This document shows, in pieces, positions 35,436-45,854 of a stretch of 64,000 nucleotides of DNA. How positions within the stretch are numbered: position 1 is the stretch's first letter; each line of letters begins with the position of its first letter. A program made the position numbers and the translations under genes. The DNA lies in NCBI GenBank assembly GCA_950106755.1, contig OX467082.1, positions 32,426,001 through 32,490,000 of the forward strand. Direction: 5' to 3'. Source of the DNA: Climacium dendroides (Eukaryota; Streptophyta; Bryopsida; Hypnales; Climaciaceae). The notes beneath the pieces are model-generated. The model had not been told where the DNA came from, did no database searches, and saw nothing but the letters and a program-made list of their open reading frames with translations.

Positions 35436-37936
35436 CATTTTGTTGTGGAAGTTTGTCGAATTGAATAGTCTAGTTTATGTGAATTTTCATTCCTCAACAA
35501 AAAAATATTTATCTCTTGAAAACTAATTTGAAATATACTCTAGATTTGAACATTCAAGATTGTATGTTAGTTGTTGAAGCTTGTGTGAGAATTTGTTTTA
35601 TCCCTTAAAGTATGGGTTGATCACCACAGACAACATCCCTTTTTGGTATTGAGTGAATCATTTGCTTAAATAACATCCAAGAGTGCTCATTAAAGGGTGA
35701 GAATTTGTCTTAAAGTCGTTTTGTAACAATAAGATAGTGGTGTAGTGAAGTATTTGTTGAAGATGGTGTTCAATTGGATGTTTGCATGTTGGATATATTA
35801 CGAAGTAAATGTTTCATGACTATTTTTTCCTTGTTCATTGTTTTTAAGTTGTAGATTAAAGACTCTTGTCATCTTTGTAGTTTATTTGATCTTTAATTGT
35901 TGTAGTTGGTCAAATGATTATTTAGATTGAGATTATATCCAAAATGATGATACTTGCTAGTTTTTCTATTTGTTAAATATCCTTTTATTGTATAATGAAG
36001 TTGCTCATCTTAAACTAGCTAGGAAATGATTATGCTGAGCCTTGAGTTTGGTTTATTCCAAATTCCTATTGATGAAGTTTTTGTCAATTTGAGTACCCAC
36101 AACCATGTGTAGAACTCTCTTTTTTCCTAGTTCATCAATTGTGTGTTAGTGTTTTTATGATCAGTTTAATTTGCAAGCCAAGATTTGCATGAGTTTGATG
36201 TAACATCACCAATCCTAAATCAAGTGTTTACGGGAACTTTAGTTGTGAGAATGGGAATATAACCATAAAAGGAAACCTTGTTGAAACCTTTAGATGAAAT
36301 AAGAAGTATAGATTTGGAACTCCTTAACTTTGAAACTTTGCATGTATCAAAAACATCCAATGGATGACTTTCAAGATAAGTGTAGCAATGAAGAATGCAA
36401 CTATTGGTCTCTGAATAGAGATCATTTTTGCAAGGTATCTTGGTGATAGGTCATTTCCTTTTGTTGTTCACCCTTAAACAACAAGCCAACCATTGTAGAA
36501 ATCAAATATTTGTATACTGTGTGGATTGTTTTCCTAAAAAAATGTAAAAGCAATCATTGGAAGACAAACTATAGTAGAAGACATTCCCTTTTCACACAAA
36601 ATTTAGAAAATGAATAGTCGCACTTTTATCCTACATAAAGAGAATGTTTGTCATTCATCAGCCAAAAAACTTTCTAAGTATTGTTTATGGATTAACTTTG
36701 GGAAAGATGCTATCTTAGTGATAGGCACTCTCTCAAAAAATGATTCAAAGCTATGATATATATAGGCTAGTATCATCAACCTCAAACTTTACAAAAAAAG
36801 ACAAGTTTGGAATCTTAAACCACTAAAAACATAATTATGCCTCAATGATCAAGAAATCATCTCTAAAACTAGCACTCGTAAATCACCATTTCGATTATCT
36901 AATTAGGCTCCATATACAAAATAAGTTGTTTAGGAGAACTTGGAATTTGCTTTGAGGCAAGAAATAGGAATTGGTATTTGGTACCTAGTGGTTGAAGGTG
37001 TCCCTATCTTGATTTGAAGTTTGATGTCATTGCAAGATTTCTCATATCAAATACTTATAGAGTTTGGTATTGCTTAATTTCTACAATATTTTGGTACCAT
37101 TTCAGATAAGAATTAGACAAACATTTTAAAATTTGAGCCCTAGAAGAATATCATTCATATTACCAAAATAATCACCCAATAAATTTATCTTTTGTTTCTA
37201 CAATTTTTTAATAGTCATTCATAAGACACTTTCAATCTTCATAGTCCTATTAGCTTCTAAAGGTTTGGAGTCTTTAAATAGATTTTCAAGGATTTTGGAT
37301 AGATTTGTATTATTCATAGTAGTTTTCTAATCTTTTTTAAGGTTAAGGAATGTAATAGTTAGTTTTATACCAATATAATTTTTTAATTTGTATGGCGCTT
37401 GGAAGAAATCCTTTTGCCATGATGAGTAGGAAATGCCTTATTCTAGACATGAGAAGAAAATGTATAATTTACAATCAAATTTGTATTTTTTTTTCTTGTA
37501 GAATATGTTTATGTCATTTGGAAGGCTTGAATTCATTCTAATTAGATAAGTGATGTGAAAGTTATGAAGAGGCTTATATTTTGAACAATTAGGGAGTCTT
37601 CTTGAGAAAATAATATATATGCTTTGTTTCCAAACTCAATCTTCACCACTTTTCAAAACTAAAATATGCATAGGCCATGGAATGAGAATTACTTGCTACA
37701 ACAAATGGACTATCCAAATGGACATATTTCAATTCCATTTTAAATCCATTAGTAGTATAATTTTGCCTTCCACTTTGTTCCTACTTCCACTTAACAACTT
37801 TGAAAGTGGCCTACGTTTTTTTCATGGTAACCAAATTCGACATGCATGGAAACAATTCTTGTATTTTTAAAACCAAAAATAAGTAAATAAATGGTCTTAC
37901 AGTAGTGACCACTTCATTGTTAAATTTTAGAAATTA
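35436..37936. other. 3' flank of kinase C, no gene seen
   Basis: AT-rich and alignable to the flanks of kinases A and B. At about 36,745 the alignment to copy A jumps from about 7,770 to about 8,880, a deletion. The frame 37,619-37,870 has no recognisable content and is partly shared with 9,848-10,048. Confidence 0.55.
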
Positions 37937-40029
37937 CATTACTAGAAAATGCATGTTTTTTTACTACAAAATATGACTGCAATGAGTCAAAAAATCTCAA
38001 AATATGACTCACACCAAAATCATTGTAGATGATTCAGAACATAACTAAGTCCAATCATTACCATCGAGTCATATTGGACATCAATCATATTAGTAGTCAT
38101 ATACGTTGAGGAGTACAATTAGCCATTTTTTGCCAATGTGGCTTATATGTTGACTATTTTTTGGGGCTTGATTTTTTTTTGAGCTGCTCGAGAAGAAGGA
38201 AAAAAAAACCTATGTGGCATATGAATCCTTATAGTCATATTTTTGGCTGACTTGGAATATGATTGCAATGAGCCATATTTTTTAATGATTTGAAATATGA
38301 TTGTAATGAATCATATTTTGGTTGACATAGAATATGACTATAATGAATCATATTTTTTTATTGATGTAGAATATGACTCTTGTAAGTCATATTTTTTACT
38401 AATGTGGAAAATGACTCTCAAGTCATATTTTTAAATAATCTGAAATATGACTCATGAATTATATTTTTTACTAATGTAAAATATGACTTTTGTGAGTCAT
38501 ATTTATAGTTGATGTAGAATATGATACTTGTGAGTTATATTTTTTGCTAATGTGAAAAATGACTCTCTCGAGTCGTATTTTTTATTGATGTGAAATATGA
38601 CTTTTGTGAGTCATATTTATAGTTGTTGTGGTAATTCATGTGGATATGATTGATAATTTATAACTAATTGCAATCATGTTTTTCAAAGTGCAAAGTCACC
38701 TTTTGGCGTGCATAACTATGAGCATTATATGACTACAAAAAACAATCATGCAAGAAAAAATGTGACTTCTTTCAATGACATTTATTAGTCACTAATACAA
38801 AACATATATATCATAATGAAGCATTTAAACAAACCAATAGAGTCTATTTTCTTTACAATAATGTGAAGATTTCTCTATTGGGTTTTACGTAGCCTCCAAC
38901 AACTTTGTTCTAGCTTTCCATGTCTGCATATACAATTAAAAAAATGAGATGTTAATTTTTAATGAATGAACAATAAAGCTCAACTTACCTTTAAAAACTT
39001 ACAATAATACAAAATATGTAGTACAAGTTTAAAGAAAAAAAATAACAATGATAATAGAGTGAAAAAGAAGGAAAAAGTAGTGAGTGTTAAGAAATAACAA
39101 CAAGCAAGAGTTAAGATGCAACAAACAGCTACAACTAAGAGACAACAAGAAACAACAAGAAATGAGAGTTAAAATGCAACAATAAAAAAACTAAAAGCTA
39201 AATCTAAAAGCTAAAAAGAAAAAAGAGTTTGATGCAACAAGAAAAAACAAGAAGTATGAACTAAAGAACAAGAAGAAATAAAAGTTAAAATACAAGAAGA
39301 AAGAATTTTGATGCAACAACAAGAAACAAGAAGCATGAACTAAAAAGCAAGAAGAAACAAAAGTTAAACTATAAACTAAAGAGCAACAAAAGACAACAAC
39401 TAAAAAACAAAATTAAGAAACAACAAAAAATAAAAGGTAAGAAACAACACAAAGTAAGGAAGAAGAGCCCTAAGAAGTGGCGGTTAGGGTTTCAAAACTT
39501 TAAAGAAGTGGTGGCTAGGGTTTCTAAAACTCTAAATAAACTTGTAAAGAAATGGTGGCTAGGGTTTTCAAAACCCTAAAGAAGTGGCGGCTAGAGTTTT
39601 AAAATTTTAGAAAAGTAACAGCTAGGGTTTCAACATCCTAAAACAATAGCTTGACCATATTTTTTTTGGATTGACCATATTTTTTGAGGGCTACCTTCAA
39701 AAATATGACTAGAAATATAAGTAAACCAAAAATATGACTTGGCACTTTTTCAACAATTTCCTTGCCCAAATTTATTTTGGGTTGCCCAAAACAAAATGTA
39801 ATTACCATGGAGATATGACTGTAAAACATGATTCCAAAAAAATATGACTATAAAATATGATTCTACATCCCTAAATATGTTATTTATGGTTCCCTATGAA
39901 GTATTTGGCGTTCTCAACAGGCGTATACCATACACCCATGAAGTACAAGGTCAAAATATGACTACGACTAGTCACTAGTCATCCTCAGTCATATTTTTGT
40001 AGTCATAAAACATGCATTTTCTAGTAGTG
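37937..40029. mobile_element. 2.1-kb non-autonomous CACTA element
   Basis: The right end is the complement of CACTACTAGAAAATGCATG, the classic CACTA tip; the left end is the same with one C to T change (CATTACTAG). Target duplication TTA lies at 37,934-37,936 and 40,030-40,032; copy A at about 10,076 is the empty site. Subterminal regions (38,000-38,630 and 39,640-40,010) are packed with AATATGACT and its complement, as expected for transposase-binding arrays. The middle is A-rich with AACAACAAGAAAC-type repeats. No transposase frame is visible, so movement would need help in trans. Confidence 0.88.
39476..39625. repeat. Short degenerate repeats with telo-box-like AGGGTTT
   Basis: About five units of 30-45 bp inside the CACTA element share GAAGTGGCGGCTAGGGTTT. 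The AGGGTTT core matches the plant telo-box sequence. They may be captured host sequence or internal repeats of the element. Confidence 0.6.
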
Positions 40030-40072
40030 TTATGAAATAAATTAAAGATTTGTCACAAAAATTCAAGATTAA

Positions 40073-41050
40073 CCCCTAAAGGTTTTTGACTATATTTTCA
40101 CCAAAATTGCTTCAAAATTGCCATTTCTACTACAAGTACCAAATTTTTGACAAAAAAATATTTTTGACACCTCTAACCATAGGATCTTATAGTATTCTAG
40201 TTTGAAAAGACGTGGAAAAGTTTTCAAAAATTTTCACCATATAGATTGCAAGATATTAGCGTTTGAAGTGACAAATATCCTTTTTTAGTCCCTGTTAACA
40301 ATATTAGCGTTTGAAGTGACAAATATCATTTTTTAGTCCCTGTGAAAAAATAAGCAATTACACTTCACAAGGTCACATTTGTATGAAAAAATGTTCAAAA
40401 TGGTGGTTATTCTTTGGATTTGTTCTTCCGGGTAAGTTGGATACATGCTTGAAAATTTTCAAATCATTTGAAATTGTACAACATATAGGAAAAAAGTAGT
40501 AAGTAAAAAGAAGTAGACAATGATTTAAAATACTAAATTGTTAGCTATTTTTTGTGGAATTTAAAAATGCCAATCCCAATGGTTTCAATGTTGTAATAAA
40601 CAATTTATACCTAATGTTTTTATTTTTTTTCAAAAATATTGAAAATTGAATTAAATAAAAGACTTCAAAGTTTATTTTAGAGTACAAATTCCATAACTAC
40701 CTTCAAACTACCCACAACTAAAACTCCTCATAACTTTCATCTCATTAATCAAAATGGAATGATTCAAAGATATCCATGTACAAATAAATCTAAAAAAATA
40801 ATTTCAAATTTTTATTTTTTTAAAAGAGACTTTTAAAGAAGTTTTTCTTCTGCCCGGACTACTTGCCGAACAAAGAAAACTACATATCATACAATAACTT
40901 TTTAACCATGTAGTCAAAAGTTATGAAAAGTATTGGGACTTAAAGCTACTCCTTAGGCACATGTTGTGTGAAAATAAATAAAAACTCCATTTGTAGTGAG
41001 TTGCCCAAAATTACTATGTTGCCAAAAAACATTGTTTGGTCCTCTAGGGG
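40073..41050. mobile_element. TTAA-flanked TIR element E1 (piggyBac-like ends)
   Basis: Starts CCCCTAAAGG and ends CCTCTAGGGG, with TTAA directly outside both ends (40,069-40,072 and 41,051-41,054). Copy A at about 10,128 lacks the insertion. Two relatives, at 52,798-54,019 and 55,356-56,300, share the internal order of motifs. A TTAA duplication and CCC-type tips fit piggyBac-like elements, but no transposase is present and the assignment rests on ends alone. Confidence 0.6.
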
Positions 41051-41054
41051 TTAA

Positions 41055-43111
41055 ACATGGTAGAGAGAAAGAGCACAAGAAAAGACACACAATAGGTAAA
41101 AATGAAATATAGCTCAAACTTAAGTGCAAGGACTATAATCCAATGGTTTTTAGTATCCTTGCATTGCAAAGAGCTAAAAAGAGGAAGGTAGTATCACTCT
41201 AGGTCTAACCTACTATGGGGCACCTCATTGAAAAAAGGCCATGAACAATTTAGGCTAGGAACCACTAGAATTCTAATTGTCATCATTGTCCAACTTCATT
41301 ACTCTTTGACCTGAGGCCATTTTTAACGTTTTTTCTCCCAAGAAGTTCTTCACATAGCTTGTCATGTGTTGCTTCTCAAAGCATGCCAAAAGTCTCCAAC
41401 CACCTTTCTTCCATCCTAAAGGTTGGATTCAGCCTTACCAACACCAGGTGGTGCTTGAACACATTCACTCCATTGGTCAATTTTCTCTTTGCCATAGCCC
41501 CATACCACCCATGTTTTAGAAAATTGTGTAAATTCAATAGTGCATCTTCTTCTGAATTTGAATACACCACTTGATAGGTTGATAGCTAACTTGAATCTCA
41601 TAAGAATGAGTTCCAAGTTCAAGTGACTCTTTACATTCCTAGGTCAAACAATGTCCATTCTAAAAATGGATTGATTCATTCTTGGTTGTTGAAAAGTTTA
41701 AGGGTTAAGAACAAAAATTATTATTTGAGTTTTGAATATTTTTTGCTAGATTTTAAATTGAATCTTTCACCATTATAATGATTTGAACCTCAATATTCTT
41801 TAGTAGAAAAATAATTTAGTTAAAGTATTTCAAAGTCTCAAAACTTAGTTAAGAAAGGTGAAAAATGAATATTTTCTTTTTGCTTTGAACACTAATATCT
41901 TAGAATCTACATGGTCAAAGTGTTTCACTCTCTACATTAGAAAGAACAACTTTCTTAGTTTCTTTTTAGTGAAACTAGGTCGTGAGCTTTAAGGGGTGGA
42001 TGTAAGAAATTCCATAACACCTTCACCATTTGAGGACAAAAAGAGCATTTCAAAGTATTGATTATTTTGTGGTTCTATAATAGTACTAGTACTTGAGATT
42101 CTATACCTTTTCATGATTGGTCTTATGAGTGAAAATTATATAAATTTTGGCACACCCCTAATGCATGCCATTCTTGAATACTCCCTACAAGTGGAAAAGA
42201 AAGTTATGCTTAGAATCCATTTTTCAAAGGTTGAAATTATAAGGTAATTACACCTAAAATCACACAAACAAGCTATGAGGCATGATCAATATACTAAAGA
42301 AAATGAACAACAATTTTTGTACATTAATGAAGCATTATGAATCAAAATGCAAGTACTTCCATAATTTTTAGACACATTGGAAATTAGTTATAAATTTTCA
42401 AAAATGCAAGGTGTAGGGTGCTAAAAGTGTCATGTAGGTGATGCCAAAATGCATTTGATGCACACGAAGAATGACACTAGCCCTTAAACGGCAAGCCAAT
42501 CATTGTGGAAATTATCTCTTCAGATACATTGTGAATTGATGGCTTAGAAAAACGAAAAGCACTCATTGGAAGACAAACTACCATAGAAGACCTTTCCTTT
42601 TCACACAAATTTTGGAGGATGACTAGTTGCATTCTGTTCAACATGGAGAGATTCTTTGTCATTCATTGGCCAAAGAACGTCCTCCACATCATTCATGGGT
42701 TAGACATAAGAAGTTTAAACAACAAAAAGTATATCCAAAATTTTCCACTTCTAAGGTTGCCACCTCCACAATACTATTAATAGAGCTGCACACTACTCAA
42801 AATTCACCTTCCATTTGTCCTTGGCATGCGCTTCATTTGGGGTATCCTCCTTGTTTAGTTTTCCTTCAAAAATAGGAGTTGAATTTGAGGAGTCTGTGGT
42901 CCTTTTAGGTGCGATTACCTTACTGTTTCTTATTCAAAGAGAACCGTGCCATGGTTCAAAGACTTGAAGCATTCAAAGTGCTGAATGGAAATGAGAAAAT
43001 AATGTATTCAAAGCACTCATTCCAAAGGATGGATTTCTCATGTATAGATTTGTGGCTATATGAATAAGGTAGTGTCATTCTCAACTTGTCAAGTAGACTC
43101 TTTGGATTTTT
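41055..43111. other. Copy C intergenic sequence, no gene seen
   Basis: Alignable to 10,140-12,230 of copy A and 32,547-33,975 of copy B. Frames such as 41,359-41,574 and 42,627-42,875 have relatives in the other copies but carry frameshifts between them and no domain, so they are not called as genes. Confidence 0.5.
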
Positions 43112-44220
43112 AAATTAGTGAGGATTCATGAAGAGTAGTGTGCCATGTATTGTTGCCATAGTCAAAATAAAAGTAAAAATAATTTTCGAATTTTTTGTTC
43201 ATAAAAACTTCAAAATTCAATAACTTTTCCATCGTAAGTTGGAATGCCATAAAACTAAGTTGGTGCACCCCTCCTTGCCAAGGGCAATCGTACCAAGCAC
43301 ACGGCTGGAGGACGCACAGTTTGGAAAACCTCAACGTAACAAACAAAACAAACAAACAAATTTAAGGTATAGACTAGTGTGCCCTATGCCATTGCCATAG
43401 TCAAAACAAAAGTAAAAGTAATTTTTTAATTCTTTAGTTCATAAAACTTCAAAATTCAATCATTTTCTCACTATAGGTTCAAACACCATGAAACAAAGCC
43501 CGTGCACCCCTCCTTGCTGAGAGCTTTCCAATGGTACCAAGAATGTGAGTGGAGGACGCACGTGCGGGGGATCACTTAGTATATCTATAAGAAACCATAT
43601 GAGTTCAAGTGATTTTTTGAACCCCTATATACTTTTTATTAAATTACAATTTCAATATATAGTTTTGAACTTTGTTTATTATTGACTAAAAGTTTAAAGT
43701 GCTGAAAATTCCCAACTCAAATAACATATGAAATAATTTTTAGAATAGTTTGAAAAATGAACTAAAATGACATATTTTTTTACTCAAATATTTGTAGAGA
43801 ACACATTTAGATGACCATTGCATCATTATTTAGGGAAAAAGAACTTTTTATGGAGAATTATTTTTGGTAATTTTTTTGTTGATTTTTTAGACAATTTTTT
43901 CTGAAATAAAATAGGGATATGAAAATTATTTTCAGCTTTACAGTGTATTTTTTTACTTCAAAAATTTGTAACCAATTATAATCAACAAATAAAAATACCA
44001 ATAATTTACAACATAAACTTTCAAAGTAGAGTATTCTCCTCAAATTTTTTCCTTTTCTTCTTATTTAAATTTTAGAACATAAAATAGGGGGTTGAAAATC
44101 TTAACGCATGTAGTTTCTAATGGACACTCTAAGTGATCTTCCCATGGACACACAGTCCAAGAGATCTCAACATAACAATCAAAACAAATAAAACAAAACA
44201 AACAGCCAAATTTAAGGTAT
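43112..44220. repeat. Tandemly repeated segment inserted in copy C
   Basis: A unit beginning AGTGTGCCATGTATTGTTGC (about 43,136) recurs in diverged form at about 43,375, and the segment ending AAATTTAAGGTATAGA occurs at about 43,360 and again at about 44,210. Copy A lacks this material between 12,230 and 12,900. No coding potential seen. Confidence 0.5.
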
Positions 44221-44621
44221 AGATTGATTGAATTGAGGTTTTTGTAAATAGAGAAAATAAGAAAATTGTACATTTCCATTTGGCTTCTACTCACAATTAG
44301 CTTCTTGCTTCAATTCAAAAAAAGTAGTGTCAAAGAATATTCGAACCTTCAATCAACATTTTGAGAAGTTTTACCAAGCCTTTTCACTTCTGGATTGAAA
44401 GTTTATAATGTTTGATCACGAGGGTGTTAAAACTATGAGTGATTTGAAGTCTTTTATTCTTCTTTCTACATGTCAAAATATAAAAAATTTGTTACCAAAA
44501 AATATGAGGTAAAAAGGCATAACATGCATAACCACAATCAATTTATAGCTTCTCAAAATCTACTCTATAATTTTTTAAATGAATTTCTAAGTTCTAGTTT
44601 ATTTGAGGTTCAAAATCAAGA

Positions 44622-44754
44622 TTTGCAATGGACATCCATGCAAAAAATCTTGAATAGAAAAATCATAATCATTCATTTTCAAACTTAAAATTTGTAATGG
44701 ACATCCATTTACAAATCTTGAATAGAAAAATCATAATCATTTGTTTTCAAAATC
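44622..44754. repeat. Two-copy tandem repeat, about 69 bp
   Basis: Both units share TGGACATCCAT and AATCTTGAATAGAAAAATC; they start at 44,622 and 44,691. Non-coding. Confidence 0.75.
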
Positions 44755-45201
44755 AGATTTTTAATGCTAAAACTAGACTTAAAAAAAATTGTCTTTGTAG
44801 AAATAGTTATTTTTGGCCAATTATTTTTGGCCAAGTTCAAAAGATGGGTGAATGTAGTAAAAACAAAGTGCTTCATCAAATTAAGGTGGATACCTCTAAA
44901 TTGACACTTTTTACTATTGTGTGCAGTTACTACTATGAGACTTGTTAAATTTTCATATTTTCTTGTTGGCAAGTAAAAGGAGGTTTCAACACATTAAAAA
45001 ACGCAACATTTGAATACCGTATGCAAAAGTTATGAAGGAGCAAAATTTGGTTCTAAAATAATTTCCTCTATGTAGGTACATAATTGATTTTGCAGATGTA
45101 CACAAAGTGAAGGTGGTGGCTTAGGGTCAATGGCACCATTTTGGGGGTGAAGGGATCGTCTTGTTGGTAGTTTCTTAAAAGAAAAAAGGGCTATTTGCCA
45201 T

Positions 45202-45491
45202 CACTACACTAAAATTGGTAAATAGTGTTGGGTGATAATTAGTGTTGTTCCTTGTTTTTTACCCTGAACACTATATTCCAACTTATGTGTAAATAGTATT
45301 TGTTTTATATTTTGTTCTCATCTAATACTAAATGCACTCTCGTAGAAATGTTGAAATGATCAAATTTTACTATAGAGCTAAAATAATGTTAGAATGAGTA
45401 AATAATATTCTAACACTAACCTTGCAAATCACAATTAATGTTATTGTTGACAATTAGTGTAGCCAACACTATTTACCAATTTTAGTGTAGT
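45202..45491. mobile_element. 290-bp MITE with CACTA-like ends
   Basis: The left end is CACTACACTAAAATTGG and continues to AATAGTGTTGG; the right end is its complement over about 29 bp without mismatch except the outermost base. A 3-bp target duplication is not clear. No coding capacity. It lies 360 bp upstream of the YjbQ-like gene. Confidence 0.75.
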
Positions 45492-45854
45492 AACTTACTC
45501 TTGAGAAGGGTCTGCTCCAAGCAAAAACGAATGCCGTCACCTTCCTGAATTAGGGTTACCCATCCGCAACAATCACTTGCGAATTGTTTGTCACAAGCGC
45601 TGAATTCCTCGATTTTAGTCTTCTCTCCCCCTTTAAAATCTTCGTGCAACCAAGCGCTCGTTCTGAAACAGGTTCTTCTTCTTGGGAGCTCCCTTAATTA
45701 TCAGGTTCACTGGAGAATTTATATTTTTTTCATCGCCAATTTAGACCTCTGCATTTTGTTAAATTGTTTCCCCTGCTGAGTGAGGTACTTTCTGTTACGG
45801 ATTGTGTCCAAATTCTTGTCTGAGAAAATTCTGGCAATTCAGGGGATCCACGCC
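45492..45854 (+). promoter_or_regulatory. Promoter and 5' leader of the YjbQ-like gene
   Basis: GC content rises here and pyrimidine-rich tracts appear (45,618-45,640), together with TTAGGGTT at 45,551. The ATG at 45,855 sits in a good plant context (GCCATGG). The transcription start cannot be placed. Confidence 0.4.

Larger units (their letters stand above)
33976..44480. repeat. Tandem segmental duplication, copy C (5' truncated)
   Basis: Begins inside the kinase gene, at the HRD motif of domain 1. It contains the rest of the kinase and a 3' flank similar to those of A and B, with a deletion near 36,745 (about 1.1 kb relative to copy A), a CACTA element at 37,937, a TTAA-flanked element at 40,073 and a small tandem duplication at 43.1-44.2 kb. 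Confidence 0.8.

Noticed and set aside
38000..38630. Regular AATATGACT repeats, considered as a satellite or CRISPR-like array
   Set aside because: Irregular spacing, both orientations, and located at the end of a CACTA element; best explained as subterminal binding sites.
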